This document shows positions 35,135 through 43,869 of a stretch of DNA of 64,000 bases, piece by piece. Source of the DNA: Methylocystis sp. ATCC 49242 (lineage in GTDB: Bacteria; Pseudomonadota; Alphaproteobacteria; Rhizobiales; Beijerinckiaceae); assembly GCF_000188155.2 (NCBI RefSeq), contig NZ_KE124774.1:656736-720735 (forward strand), in the 5' to 3' direction. Position 1 is the first letter of the stretch; every line of letters starts with the position of its first letter. The notes below the pieces were generated by a model, which was given only the letters and a program-made list of their open reading frames with translations, was not told the DNA's origin and made no database searches. The translations under genes and the position numbers were made by a program.

Positions 35135-37263
35135 CAGTAATATTTCAGGCTTCGCGCCCAGGCGGTGGCTCCGTAACGGGACTTCAGCATGGTGTGCCAC
35201 GCCTTGCGTTGTGCCAATTCAACATCCTTTCCGCCGCAGCCGTTGACGCCGCTTGGTTCATAGCACCTGACGGCGCGATAGAGCGCATAGGCCCGGTCGA
35301 TGTCCGGCGTCGAAGGGGAGTTGATCAGCTTCTTATAGATTTCGCCTCTCGAAAAAGCCTGGCCTGGAAAGATCGGTTTACCCCCGCCCAATTCGTCTGG
35401 CGCCGGCGGGTTGCTTTCGAAATCGTCAAGGTACTCGGTGCGGATGAATTCGCCTAGACACAACAATCCGTGTGAGGAGCCGGGATTGGCGGCAAGCTCG
35501 CCGATCACCGCCTTCAGTGCGGGACACTGATACGGTTCGCTCGATCCCTCCCACAAAAAGGCTGAGGATTTCAGATAGTCGACCTGCGGCGCCTGGGCAT
35601 CATCGCCGGTCAGGCCATCAGGCGAATAATCGCGCAAGAAGCCGGCGTACTGGCCGCGCGTCGCTTCCTTGAAGAGCAGGACGAAACGAGCCAATTTCCT
35701 TTCGTCCGCCCGTGACTGGGGGTCCGCCACCGCCATGCGCAGAAGAATTGGTCCTGCTGAATGGCGCAGGAGAAGCGCTCGAATGCGCGGCGATGCAATG
35801 CGCGTCTCGGGCAAAAACACCTTGTTGAGCGTTCCGGCGCGTTCCCAACTCATGCCGAGGCCGAGCTCGACCGCCTCCCTTTGCCAAGGTTCGGCGGCGA
35901 GGGGCAAGAGCGTTTTCCAATGGAGGATCGCCGCTTCGAAACGTCCCGACGCCATCAACGCCTGACCGCGCAAGGTTTCGCGGCTGAAGGCCAGATAGGG
36001 CGGCGAGAGGGGGCCGGGGCTGGCCGGGCTGAGCAACTGCAGCGTCTCGACAAAATCGCCATCGGCATAATAGGCGCGCGCCGCTTTCAGGAACGCGAAC
36101 ATCTCCTCGTGACCCACGAAATCGGGCGCCTGGGCCTCGAGCTCAGCGGCAGGGAATTTGGGCCTGACAGGGTCAGACGACCGCAGCCTCATCAAATCCT
36201 CAACGGCGATCAGGTTCGGGTCGTGGCTCTCGCCCGCGGCGGCGCCCAGATATTTGGAATCGATCTCCTGCGCCAGCACGGAATTGCCGAGATTGGCCTG
36301 GAGAGAGTTGCAATGGGTTATCTGCCAGCCATATTCGGCGGCGAGCCGCGTTTTGTCGCCCCCAAGCCAGTAGATCCGGCGCAGCAGCCCGCGCGCCGAG
36401 GCGGCGTATCGCCCCGCGGGATAGTCGGCAAGATATAACTTCAGCTCCGCTTCCGAGGCGCCCAGAGATGTCCTGTCGGTCACTTTCGGTTCCGCGACGC
36501 CGTCGAGGGACGCGAACGCTCCAACCTGCGCTTTGTTAAGCAGGGTGCGGCCGATCATGTAGCGTGCGGTCTCGCGTAGCCATCCATCTTGCGCCTTAAC
36601 TATTTTCTGGAAATGATCGATGGCCTGATCGAAAGCGCCTCCGTAAAAGGCATTGGCTCCCGCCAGATATTCTGCGAATTCGCGCGCAGCGACTGAGGGC
36701 TCGGAGATCCCGGCCAAAGGATCCTTCTGAGAATGATCTCCCGTACCCATATTGAGGCAGACGGTCGTTCGATTCCGCGCCTCCACCAGAACATTCCGCT
36801 CGGCGGCGGAAAGACCGGACTCGGCCTGAACGGCCGCAATGAACGCAAGCTTCCCTCCCTCGAAGGAAATGCAGCGGGTGCCTTCGCCATCTGCGAAAGT
36901 CACAGGCTTTCCACCCACTACACTGCCGCGTTCAGGCGGCGACGCGTTCGCATCGGCGTTGAACGCCGTCTCGATGTCTGATCTCGAAAATAGCACGGGG
37001 GAATTGAAGTCGATTTTTGTGTCAGCTTCGAAAATCGAGCCCGCCTTCGAAACCTGTCGAGGATACGCGTCTCTCATCAGGAGCTGAAGATTGATGCGGC
37101 TGTCGTTGCCCGGGCTGAGGAAGGGCAAACCGTTGTTGCCGGAATATTCCGTGTGATCCAGAGCCCATCGTCTCGATGGCTCGAGACCGCCACCACAGGC
37201 ATGGGCCTGATCCGCGGCAAGCAAAACGACGATGCACGCGACGCCAGAGAGAAACGAGCGCAT
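35131..37263 (-). CDS. Large exported helical-repeat protein of unknown function
   Basis: This is a 710-residue protein. A signal peptide (MRSFLSGVACIVVLLAADQA) is followed by ACGGGLEPSRRW at the mature end. The rest is helix-rich with tetratricopeptide-like stretches (AGANAFYGGAFDQAIDHFQK, AARAYYADGDFVETLQLL, RGQALMASGRFEAAILHW). It is probably periplasmic or surface-attached and involved in protein contacts. Its stop overlaps the DUF3142 gene start, so the two form one operon and likely one pathway. No family name can be given. Confidence 0.82.
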   Translation of the reverse strand: MRSFLSGVACIVVLLAADQAHACGGGLEPSRRWALDHTEYSGNNGLPFLSPGNDSRINLQLLMRDAYPRQVSKAGSIFEADTKIDFNSPVLFSRSDIETAFNADANASPPERGSVVGGKPVTFADGEGTRCISFEGGKLAFIAAVQAESGLSAAERNVLVEARNRTTVCLNMGTGDHSQKDPLAGISEPSVAAREFAEYLAGANAFYGGAFDQAIDHFQKIVKAQDGWLRETARYMIGRTLLNKAQVGAFASLDGVAEPKVTDRTSLGASEAELKLYLADYPAGRYAASARGLLRRIYWLGGDKTRLAAEYGWQITHCNSLQANLGNSVLAQEIDSKYLGAAAGESHDPNLIAVEDLMRLRSSDPVRPKFPAAELEAQAPDFVGHEEMFAFLKAARAYYADGDFVETLQLLSPASPGPLSPPYLAFSRETLRGQALMASGRFEAAILHWKTLLPLAAEPWQREAVELGLGMSWERAGTLNKVFLPETRIASPRIRALLLRHSAGPILLRMAVADPQSRADERKLARFVLLFKEATRGQYAGFLRDYSPDGLTGDDAQAPQVDYLKSSAFLWEGSSEPYQCPALKAVIGELAANPGSSHGLLCLGEFIRTEYLDDFESNPPAPDELGGGKPIFPGQAFSRGEIYKKLINSPSTPDIDRAYALYRAVRCYEPSGVNGCGGKDVELAQRKAWHTMLKSRYGATAWARSLKYYW

Positions 37264-37391
37264 GATGACACCCCGAGCCTGAAAAATGAGTTCACAAAGG
37301 ATAACGCGTCTACATCTGGCACGAAACCGGGATTATCCGTTCTTGGTCTCTCGCTCCAGCGCGCGCCACCCTTCCGTGCGAGGTCACCCCG

Positions 37392-37901
37392 TCAACTTGA
37401 CGGCGCCGCCTGTGAAATCACACAGAAATGTCTCGACAGACGCGCGATTTTCCAGAAGATCCGCGCGGCGATCGGGGCGATGATGATGATCGCAGTGATT
37501 TCGCCGGCGAAATCAATTTCCTTGATCCCGAGTCCAAGATGGACCTGCAGAGGCAGAAGCGTCATCGCGAATATTATTGCCGCGCCGAAGCTCACAAGGG
37601 CGCGGGTTCGCTTCGAGATCGGCTTTGCCACGCGAGCGATTAGCAGGTTGGCGAGGTAGAAGAAAACTATTGAAGGAAGGCTGATGATTATGCTGACGAT
37701 CGCCCCGATCATTCCGACGAACAGTAGGAATTTCAGCGCCTCGGGATCCATGCGTGCTAGAGCCGCCAGGAATTGATAATCCCCGCTGATGGTCATTAAA
37801 CGGATCGCCTCGACGCAGCCTGCGGCGAATGCGCCCGCCACCGAAAAGATAAGTGCCGCTGCGCCTCCGAGAAATAGTCTGGCAAAAGCTTGTTTCGTCA
37901 C
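37392..37901 (-). CDS. Small integral membrane protein
   Basis: This 169-residue protein has four predicted hydrophobic helices (about residues 8-30, 58-90, 102-118 and 130-148), with short loops and an arginine-rich cytoplasmic link (AKPISKRTRA). No signature motif is recognised. The long hydrophobic frame and normal codon pattern support a real gene. It lies upstream of the exported-protein operon on the same strand, separated by 128 bp. Confidence 0.65.
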   Translation of the reverse strand: MTKQAFARLFLGGAAALIFSVAGAFAAGCVEAIRLMTISGDYQFLAALARMDPEALKFLLFVGMIGAIVSIIISLPSIVFFYLANLLIARVAKPISKRTRALVSFGAAIIFAMTLLPLQVHLGLGIKEIDFAGEITAIIIIAPIAARIFWKIARLSRHFCVISQAAPSS

Positions 37902-38529
37902 GAGTCTTCCTTTCGAATATCCATTGCTGGCGTGCGCTCCAGGTCAATGAACGTAAGGCGCAATATGGAACCTGAAGCCCGCCTCTCCGGCAGGAGCACA
38001 TCTATCAAGAACCCCCGTTTCTCGCCCAAAAACGCTGCAAGGAAATGTGCGTTTCGACACGCGTGAAAAATCTGCGAAATTCTCCGGTGTCAGCGCGGCG
38101 ACATTCTTGAGTATCGGCCCGAAGAAAAGCCGGCGCTCGAAAGCGAGCCTGCGCCGCATGCCGCCGGGGCACGTTTTCCCTCGTGAAAAGATCGGTCAAT
38201 GCCGAGATTTCGGCATTTGCTTTCTGAGCCCTTCGTCGTGCGCTGGCGCGGGCGGGTCAGGCCCGCGAAGCGCCCCGAAGGGGCCGCCTTGAAGCGGCCG
38301 CGACGGCGTAGCCCAACCCTTTGGTAAAGACTCTGGCGGCGGATTTCCGCCGCTTCCGATTCGGACAGTTTTTGTCCCCGTCCTGTGCCAGGATTCCCGA
38401 AACGAGACAGCACGCGACGCACACTCCTGGTTCTGTCGCAAATTTTGCTTAAGGCCGAGACGCGCGGCATCAGGGCTCTCGAGGCTTACGCCGCGAGAGC
38501 GTAGAACTGCTTCGCTGGGCGCATTTTAC
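37902..38529. other. Non-coding stretch in the island
   Basis: About 630 bases without a credible gene; short frames on both strands look random. The only structure is a cluster of adjacent hairpins at 38252-38299, listed separately. Confidence 0.5.
38252..38299. repeat. Cluster of three GC-rich hairpins
   Basis: GCGGG..CCCGC (38252-38266), GCCCC-GAA-GGGGC (38272-38284) and GGCCGC..GCGGCC (38282-38299) follow each other within 48 bases. The last two share bases and exclude each other. They could be a transcription stop or a remnant repeat. No T-run follows. Confidence 0.45.
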
Positions 38530-39032
38530 CCGTCGTTCCGACCATCAGCTTCGATTTGCTCTGCGCCTTCGTCATTATCCGGCTCGACCGCAGAGCCCTC
38601 GTCTGAATCGACGTCACCCGGCATCCGACAGCGGAATGGGTTGCGCGTCAGATCAACGAAGCGTTCCCCTGGAGCGAGGCGCCGCGTTATCTCATTCGTG
38701 ACCGGGATGGCGTCTTTGGCCCCATCGTCAGGCGTCGCTTGCGCGCTATGGGCATACGAGACAAGCCGATCGCGCCGGCCTCGCCTTGGCAGAATGCCTT
38801 CGCTGAACGATTGATCGGATCGATCCGTCGCGAGTGTGTTGACCACCTCATCGTCTTGGGCGAGCCGCATCTGCGGCGGCTTCTGCGATCTTACGCGGGT
38901 TATTATAATGAGATCCGCACTCATCGGACGTTAAACAAGGATGCGCCGATCTCTCGCGCCGTTCAGCGGATTGGAGCCATCAAATCTCGCGCGGTCCTCG
39001 GCGGACTTCATCACCATTACGCCCGGATGTAA
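38530..39032 (+). pseudogene. Integrase-core (rve) transposase, C-terminal half
   Basis: The plus strand encodes a DDE integrase end: PTAEWVARQINEAFPW, PRYLIRDRDGVFG, MGIRDKPIAPASPWQNAFAE, RLIGSIRRECVDHLIVLGE, YYNEIRTHRTLNKDAP and GGLHHHYARM before the stop. An in-frame TGA near 38605 (where relatives have Trp) and the absent N-terminal half show that it is a remnant. Confidence 0.82.
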
Positions 39033-39424
39033 TTTTTGGCACACACAGGTATCGTTAGCGATGTGTCGCAGGGCAGACCGACCATTGCAATGTGGCTCAT
39101 CGCTATCGATACGCAGACGCGCGTTCCATAGTTGCTCATGAACCGTCTCCGGCGCGCGCGATCAAGCCAAAGATTCGCTCAACGAACCATTAACGCGGCA
39201 GCACTTTGAAGCCCAGATCGCGGTCGATCCTGAGAACACTCTCGACGACGAAAGGGTTGAACGCCCCCTTGTCGACGAGCTATAGCGCCACGCTGAACGC
39301 GCTGGACCGAAACTCGAAGGCTGTGCTGTCAGCGGCGTCGGTCATTCCGCACGCTAATCTTGTACGCGGAACAAGAGAGCGGCTCGAATGCGGATGTAGC
39401 GGCGGGGCCGCCTTCGCAACGATG
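39033..39424. other. No recognisable gene
   Basis: About 390 bases between the transposase remnant and the small integrase-linked gene. Only short unsupported frames occur. It probably is decayed mobile DNA. Confidence 0.45.
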
Positions 39425-39760
39425 TCAACCGTTGTCGTCATCGGCCGAGCGCTTCCTTTCTCTCGCTCGTTTTTCCATTATCGCGTTCGCGAAGTCGGCG
39501 AATGATTCCCCGCCATCCATCACCATCGGATATGACTTCGGCGGTTTGCCGTCGTCATCGGCTTTCGGCGGAAGGTCGCCCGCCGGCTTCGGCCTCAACG
39601 GTTTCTTGCGCGCCATTTCGTGGAAATTCTCCAATTCTTTCGGCGTCGCCGGCCGTCCCTTCAACGCCTCGAACATCTTGACAATGCCTTCAAGCGTCGG
39701 CTTGGCGATGAATTTCGTCTTCAGCGCCGGCGTGTCGGGCCGGTCGTCGTCGTCAACCAT
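39425..39760 (-). CDS. Small charged protein downstream of the integrase
   Basis: This 111-residue, very hydrophilic product is read from the ATG at 39760 (MVDDDDRPDTPALKTK), with GGGAG 8 bases upstream. It contains KPTLEGIVKMFEALKGRPAT and ends with YPMVMDGGESFADFANAIME and a basic helix. The VMDGGESF motif recurs in the small protein encoded upstream of the integrase (41124-41459). It lies 17 bp after the integrase stop on the same strand, so the two are probably co-transcribed. The function is unknown; an excision-related or defence-related role is conceivable only from position. Confidence 0.68.
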   Translation of the reverse strand: MVDDDDRPDTPALKTKFIAKPTLEGIVKMFEALKGRPATPKELENFHEMARKKPLRPKPAGDLPPKADDDGKPPKSYPMVMDGGESFADFANAIMEKRARERKRSADDDNG

Positions 39761-39777
39761 GTGCTCGCTCCCTGTGG

Positions 39778-41037
39778 TTACGCCCACCGCGACAGCGGGA
39801 CGATATTTGCGCCGGTCAGCGCCGCGATATGCGCCGCCAGCGCCTGCAACGCGTCGCGCCGTTCGGCGAAATATTCGTGGCGCTGATAAATCGAGACAAT
39901 GCCGCGAAATGTTCCGCTGGCGTGATTCAACAGCTTCTCGACGACATGCGCGGCGACGCCGAGCGACTGAAGATTGGTCGCCGCCGTCCGTCGCAAATCA
40001 TGCGGCGTCCAATGCGCAAGCGGCGCGCCGTCAAACCGCGCAATCTCGGCGTCGATACGGTCGCGGATGCGCGAGAATGACGAACGGAACACGCGGCCGT
40101 CATCAGTGACGCGCGCGGCGTGCAGCCGTTGCAGGATGCGCAGCGCGGGCGCGGAAAGCGGCGTCACGTGCGCCTTGCGGTTCTTGGCGCGCGCCGCCGG
40201 CAAGGTCCAAACGCCGTTGTCCAAATCGACTTCGCGCCATTCGAGGCGGGCGACTTCGCTGAAGCGCGCGGCCGTCAGAATCAAGAGCCGGATGAAATCG
40301 CCGTCTTCGCCGTCAAGGCGTTCGGCGGCGCACCACACGCTGGCCAGCTCGCGGCCGTCAAGCACGCGCTCGCGCGGCGTCTCGGCGTGCGGCGGCTCGA
40401 TTCCGGCGGCGGGATTGCGCGCAATCAATTCTTCGTCGACGGCATGGGCGAACAGGCGGCGCACGGTCGACAACAGCCGATTGGCCATGACCGGCGCGCG
40501 TTCGCCGACGCATTCGAGTAACGCGCGCACGTCGGCGCGGGAGACTTCGGCAATCGGCCGCGCGCCCCAAGCGGCGACGACTTCGCGCCGCAACAGGCGC
40601 CCGGTTGCGTCGACCGTCTTCGGGCTGGCCTTGCGGGACATGCGCTGAAGGAAACCGTCGACAAGCTCGGCGACCGTCTCGCGCTGGGGTGTCTTGGCCT
40701 GTCGCTTCGCCTCCCGTTGTTTGGCGATTTCGGCCTTGGCTTGACGCTTGGCCTCCCGCTTCTCGGCGGCCGGGTCTTTGCCTTGCATTAGCTCCAGCCG
40801 CGCCTTAGCGGTGAGCTTTCGCGCCCCGTCGACGCCAATCGAGGCCGGACCGAGCGTCAGATTGCGCGATGCGCCGCCGAAGCGATAGCGTAAGCCGAAG
40901 GACTTCGCGCCGGACGGGCGGATGACGACGCGAAGGCCGGACTCGACGGGCAGCTCGTAAGGCCCGGCGCGAGGCGACAGCTTGGCAATGCGCGCATTGG
41001 TCAGCGGCTTTGTCTTTGCGGGAGATTGGGCGGACAT
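39778..41037 (-). CDS. P4-type tyrosine integrase of the island
   Basis: This is a 419-residue integrase. The N-terminal DUF4102 domain (LTNARIAKLSPRAGPYELPV, FGLRYRFGGASRNLTLG) is followed by a Lys/Arg/Ala-rich helix, a SAM-like core-binding domain (ETVAELVDGFLQRMS) and the catalytic domain. The catalytic domain has LTAARFSEVARLEW (Arg), HDLRRTAATNLQSLG (His-x-x-Arg), LLNHASG (His) and the nucleophile Tyr in IYQRHEYFAERRDAL. The ATG at 41037 has AAAGGA upstream. It lies next to the intact tRNA-Thr, its presumed integration site. All catalytic residues appear present, so excision may still be possible. Confidence 0.95.
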   Translation of the reverse strand: MSAQSPAKTKPLTNARIAKLSPRAGPYELPVESGLRVVIRPSGAKSFGLRYRFGGASRNLTLGPASIGVDGARKLTAKARLELMQGKDPAAEKREAKRQAKAEIAKQREAKRQAKTPQRETVAELVDGFLQRMSRKASPKTVDATGRLLRREVVAAWGARPIAEVSRADVRALLECVGERAPVMANRLLSTVRRLFAHAVDEELIARNPAAGIEPPHAETPRERVLDGRELASVWCAAERLDGEDGDFIRLLILTAARFSEVARLEWREVDLDNGVWTLPAARAKNRKAHVTPLSAPALRILQRLHAARVTDDGRVFRSSFSRIRDRIDAEIARFDGAPLAHWTPHDLRRTAATNLQSLGVAAHVVEKLLNHASGTFRGIVSIYQRHEYFAERRDALQALAAHIAALTGANIVPLSRWA

Positions 41038-41123
41038 TGGCGGGCGTCCTTTCGAAAAGTAACGGCGGCGGCGGCACTGCGCCGACGGATCGGGCAAGCT
41101 GGCGCGCGGCGCAACGGCGGCGA

Positions 41124-41459
41124 TTAAGTTGCAAGCCCTGAATTGCTTGACGGCGGCCGGCGCGACACGTCGCTGCACATTGTCTGGCGGACAGCGCGCA
41201 GTTTCTGCACGGCCTTCTCCACGAAGCTTTCGCCGCCGTCCATGACGAGCGACGGAACGCCGCCGCGCTGCGCCTTCGCCCGCGCCCATGAGAAGGCGAG
41301 ACAGCGCGACCTGCTCCAGCCGTGCGACGCCATAAGGCGAAGCTGACGATGGGCGTCGGACATGATGGCGGCGCGATCGAATGCGCCGGCGGGCGTGAGA
41401 AGGGGACGGCGGGCGGCGAGGGACGCGCCGGGGGGAGGGACGGCTTTGGGCGTGGCCAT
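41124..41459 (-). CDS. Small island protein between attR and the integrase
   Basis: This 111-residue protein is read from the ATG at 41459 (MATPKAVPPPGASLAARRPL), with AAAGGA 6 bases upstream. The middle carries a basic helical motif (HRQLRLMASHGWSRSRCLAF, SWARAKAQR) common in small prophage and island proteins of alphaproteobacteria. It then has VPSLVMDGGESFVEKAVQKL. The VMDGGESF match to the protein at 39425-39760 is notable. It is the first gene of the integrase transcription unit. Possible roles include regulation or excision. The family function is unknown. Confidence 0.65.
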   Translation of the reverse strand: MATPKAVPPPGASLAARRPLLTPAGAFDRAAIMSDAHRQLRLMASHGWSRSRCLAFSWARAKAQRGGVPSLVMDGGESFVEKAVQKLRAVRQTMCSDVSRRPPSSNSGLAT

Positions 41460-41603
41460 GGTCAATCCTTTCGAGATTGATCGTCCGCCGAATGCGCGTC
41501 GCGAGGGGCTGTGAAGGGCTTCCGAAAATTCCGAGTGTTACGTCAGTGCATACATCAGCTCGGATTTACTTCGGATCAGCAGCCAAAAAACCAACCTAAC
41601 TCG

Positions 41604-41662
41604 TTGATTTTATTGGTGCCGGTTGAGGGATTCGAACCCCCGACCTACTGATTACAAATCAG
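41604..41662. repeat. attR: 3' part of intact tRNA-Thr (59-bp direct repeat)
   Basis: It is identical to 16713-16771. It spans the 3' half of the tRNA-Thr gene and 10 bases beyond it, giving the right boundary of the island. The integrase gene starts about 570 bp to the left. Confidence 0.92.
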
Positions 41663-41689
41663 TTGCTCTACCAGCTGAGCTAAACCGGC
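41614..41689 (-). tRNA. tRNA-Thr(UGU)
   Basis: The minus strand folds as a full 76-base tRNA with encoded CCA. The acceptor is GCCGGTT/AACCGGC, the D arm AGCTCAGCTGGTAGAGC, the anticodon arm ACTGA-TTTGTAA-TCAGT with anticodon TGT, and the T arm GGGGGTTCGAATCCCTC. It is the integration site of the island to its left; insertion left the gene whole. Confidence 0.97.
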
Positions 41690-41726
41690 GTCTGCGCTCT
41701 TCTAATCGTCCAAGGGCGCTGCAAGG

Positions 41727-42563
41727 TCAATCCTGCATCGCAATACGCAGCCGAAAATGCGCGACGCTCAGCGCCGCGGCGCAGGCGTTGGAGACGTTGA
41801 GGCTCTTGATCGGACCGGGAAGGTCCAGGCGGGCGATCGCGTCGCAGCGCTCGCGCGTGAGCCGGCGCAGGCCTTTTCCCTCGGCGCCGAGGACCAAAGC
41901 CAGCGGCTTCGGCAGCGCGATCGTCTCCAGCGGTTCTGCGCCCTCAGAATCCAGCCCGACGACGCCATAGCCGGCCCCGCGCAACTCGTCGAGCGCGCGG
42001 GCGAGGTTGACCACGGAGACGATCGTCACATGCTCCAGCGCGCCGGATGCCGCCTTGGCGAGCACGCCGGTGAACTCGGGGCTGTGCCGCTCCGTAATGA
42101 TCAGCGCGTCGACTCCGAAGGCGCAGGCGGTGCGCAGAATGGCGCCGACATTGTGCGGATCGGTGATCTGGTCGAGCGCGAGGACGATCCCGCTTTTCGG
42201 CTCGATATCGCCGACGCCGGCTTCCGGCAGGGGGCGCGCCTCGAGCAGCAGGCCTTGATGCACGGCCTCGTCGCCGAGATGGCGCGAGAGGTCGCGCCCA
42301 TCGACAAGACGCGGCTCGACCCCGGCCCCCCGGGCGAGGTCGGCGATTCGGGGCAGGGCGGTCTCGGTGGCGTAGAGCGCCAGCAGCTTGCGGCGGCGCG
42401 CCTTCAGCGCCTCACGAACCGCATGGGCGCCGTAGATCGTCACCACCTCCGGCGAGGGGCCGCGAAACGGAACGCGCGAGGGGTCTCCTCGCGGTCGATC
42501 CCGGACGGGCCCCGGGCGTTCGCGGCGCGGCTGGCGGTCCTTTGGCGGCGGGCGGCGGCTCAT
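41727..42563 (-). CDS. rlmB: 23S rRNA (guanosine-2'-O-)-methyltransferase, RlmB/TrmH family
   Basis: This is a 278-residue SPOUT methyltransferase. A basic N-terminal extension (residues 1-35, [15 protein letters not shown]) precedes the substrate-binding domain ([19 protein letters not shown]). The knotted catalytic domain has motif 1 ([16 protein letters not shown]), motif 2 ([13 protein letters not shown]) and motif 3 ([12 protein letters not shown]). It methylates a 23S rRNA guanosine (G2251 in E. coli). The ATG at 42563 overlaps the ispE stop by four bases (ATGA). Close to the tRNA-Thr gene. Confidence 0.92.
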   Translation of the reverse strand: MSRRPPPKDRQPRRERPGPVRDRPRGDPSRVPFRGPSPEVVTIYGAHAVREALKARRRKLLALYATETALPRIADLARGAGVEPRLVDGRDLSRHLGDEAVHQGLLLEARPLPEAGVGDIEPKSGIVLALDQITDPHNVGAILRTACAFGVDALIITERHSPEFTGVLAKAASGALEHVTIVSVVNLARALDELRGAGYGVVGLDSEGAEPLETIALPKPLALVLGAEGKGLRRLTRERCDAIARLDLPGPIKSLNVSNACAAALSVAHFRLRIAMQD

Positions 42564-43426
42564 CGCAGCGCCGCCGTCTTCACCCACCATTCGGGGTGCT
42601 GGGCGCGAATCGCGCAGGCCGCCCGCGCCGCGGCCCCTGGCGCAGCGAATAGCGCGAAGCAGGTGGCGCCGGAGCCCGACATGCGCGCCAGCTTGCAGCC
42701 GCGCGCCGCGCGCAGCACTGCGAGCACATCGACGATGACAGGCGCCTGGAGGCAGGCGGCGTCTTCGAGGTCGTTGCGGCCTTTGGCGAGATTTGACCAC
42801 AGCTCCCCGGCCGAAGCGCCGCACGCAATTTCAGGATGTGCAGCGCCGCCGAGTCGCTCCCCGGGCTGCAGGCCCAGGCGGGCGAAGACGGGGCGTGTCT
42901 CCACCGGGACGCCGGGATTGATGAGCACCGCCGGCAATAGCGGCAGTCGAAGAGCCTCGCCGAGCGTTTCGCCGGCGCCGCGCATCATGCGAGCCCGCGC
43001 GCCGAGGCAGACGGGCACATCGGCGCCAGTGGCGCGGGCGGCGTCATGCAGCCGGGGATCGTCGGGGGCAAGGCCATTGGCGCGGGCGAGAAGTCGCAGC
43101 GCGGCCGCCGCGTCCGATGAGCCGCCGCCGATTCCGGCCGCTACGGGCAGCCGCTTTTCGAGACGAAAGGCGCCGAGCGTCAGGCCGTCGATTCGGGCAG
43201 CGAGATTTCGGGCGGCGCGAAGGACCAGATTGTCGTTGCCGCCGCCAGCGGCAGGGGCGGTCGGACCGGAAATATCCAGCGAGAGCTCTGGGCCGGGGAG
43301 GAGCGTCAGCGTGTCCCCCGCGCCGGTGAAAGCGACGAGGCTTTCAAGCTCATGATAGCCGTCGCCCCGACGGCCGAGAATGTGGAGAGTGAGATTTATC
43401 TTCGCGGGGCAGCGCGCAACCAGCAT
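42560..43426 (-). CDS. ispE: 4-diphosphocytidyl-2-C-methyl-D-erythritol kinase
   Basis: This 288-residue GHMP kinase carries out the ATP-dependent phosphorylation step of the MEP isoprenoid pathway. Its N-terminal signature is [23 protein letters not shown] with the active-site Lys. The ATP loop is [17 protein letters not shown], a conserved [10 protein letters not shown] segment has the catalytic Asp, and the C-terminal motif is [13 protein letters not shown]. It forms a translationally coupled pair with rlmB downstream. Confidence 0.96.
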   Translation of the reverse strand: MLVARCPAKINLTLHILGRRGDGYHELESLVAFTGAGDTLTLLPGPELSLDISGPTAPAAGGGNDNLVLRAARNLAARIDGLTLGAFRLEKRLPVAAGIGGGSSDAAAALRLLARANGLAPDDPRLHDAARATGADVPVCLGARARMMRGAGETLGEALRLPLLPAVLINPGVPVETRPVFARLGLQPGERLGGAAHPEIACGASAGELWSNLAKGRNDLEDAACLQAPVIVDVLAVLRAARGCKLARMSGSGATCFALFAAPGAAARAACAIRAQHPEWWVKTAALR

Positions 43427-43466
43427 TTACCCCGACCTCCGCTTTGGGTTATCGCGGAGCTTCATT

Positions 43467-43541
43467 TGGAGCGGGCGAAGGGATTCGAACCCTCGACCCC
43501 AACCTTGGCAAGGTTGTGCTCTACCCCTGAGCTACACCCGC
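43467..43541 (-). tRNA. tRNA-Gly(GCC)
   Basis: It is a complete 75-base tRNA with encoded CCA. The acceptor is GCGGGTG/CGCCCGC with one wobble or mismatch, the D arm AGCTCAGGGGTAGAGC, the anticodon stem-loop AACCT-TGCCA-AGGTT region gives anticodon GCC, and the T arm is GAGGGTTCGAATCCCTT. It lies 40 bp upstream of ispE on the same strand. Confidence 0.96.
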
Positions 43542-43644
43542 ATCCGTTTACGACGTCGTGTGTCCGTCGCGGCGTCCTTATGGCTCAAACCGATTTGGTT
43601 TGCAACAGCCTTCGGCGCTTTTTTTCAAACGAGTTCAGCGCCGT

Positions 43645-43686
43645 CAAAAAACAGCAACGTCCCGGGAGGGACGGCTCCCGGGACGT
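43645..43686 (-). terminator. Strong rho-independent terminator of the 55-residue gene
   Basis: The 12-bp perfect stem ACGTCCCGGGAG/CTCCCGGGACGT (43657-43686, 6-base loop) is followed on the minus strand by TGCTGTTTTTT. It starts 15 bases after the stop codon and should end the small gene's transcript efficiently. Confidence 0.9.
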
Positions 43687-43701
43687 CGCTGTCAACCAGG
43701 A

Positions 43702-43869
43702 TCAGTTGATCATACGAGCCGTGGAGCCCGTGTTGCCGGTGATGTTGGCGCTGTCCGGCGAAATCCACTCCGGCACCCAGGTCAACGCGACAACGACGAA
43801 GGCCGCGAAGCCCGCGACGTAGAGCAGGATTTTGCCGAGCTCGGCCGCACCGTGAACATTGTGAGCCAT
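43702..43869 (-). CDS. 55-residue single-span membrane peptide
   Basis: It starts at 43869 with MAHNVHGAAELGKILLYVAG, 6 bases after a near-consensus GGGAGG. Residues 13-31 form one transmembrane helix (ILLYVAGFAAFVVVALTWV). The C-terminal 24 residues are polar with an Asn/Thr/Gly/Ser pattern, probably outside the cytoplasm. A strong terminator follows immediately, and a long AT-rich leader precedes it. These are features of an abundant monocistronic product. No family is recognised; it could be a supernumerary subunit of a membrane complex (speculation). Confidence 0.75.
   Translation of the reverse strand: MAHNVHGAAELGKILLYVAGFAAFVVVALTWVPEWISPDSANITGNTGSTARMIN

Larger units (their letters stand above)
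16713..41662. mobile_element. 24.9-kb tRNA-Thr integrated genomic island
   Basis: It is flanked by perfect 59-bp direct repeats. A P4-type tyrosine integrase is encoded next to the intact tRNA-Thr on the right, and many IS elements lie inside. Cargo comprises uptake module 2 (23.6-31.7 kb) and a cluster of secreted or membrane proteins (33.2-37.9 kb). A tRNA-Lys 3' fragment at 31.8 kb suggests that the island is composite. No conjugation or replication genes are visible, so self-transfer is unlikely. Confidence 0.82.

Noticed and set aside
38252-38299. CRISPR-like repeat cluster
   Set aside because: The hairpins differ in sequence and no regular spacer pattern exists here or elsewhere in the window.
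41757-43355. 532-codon frame antisense to rlmB and ispE
   Set aside because: Both minus-strand genes are certain; the frame is a GC-skew artefact spanning two genes.
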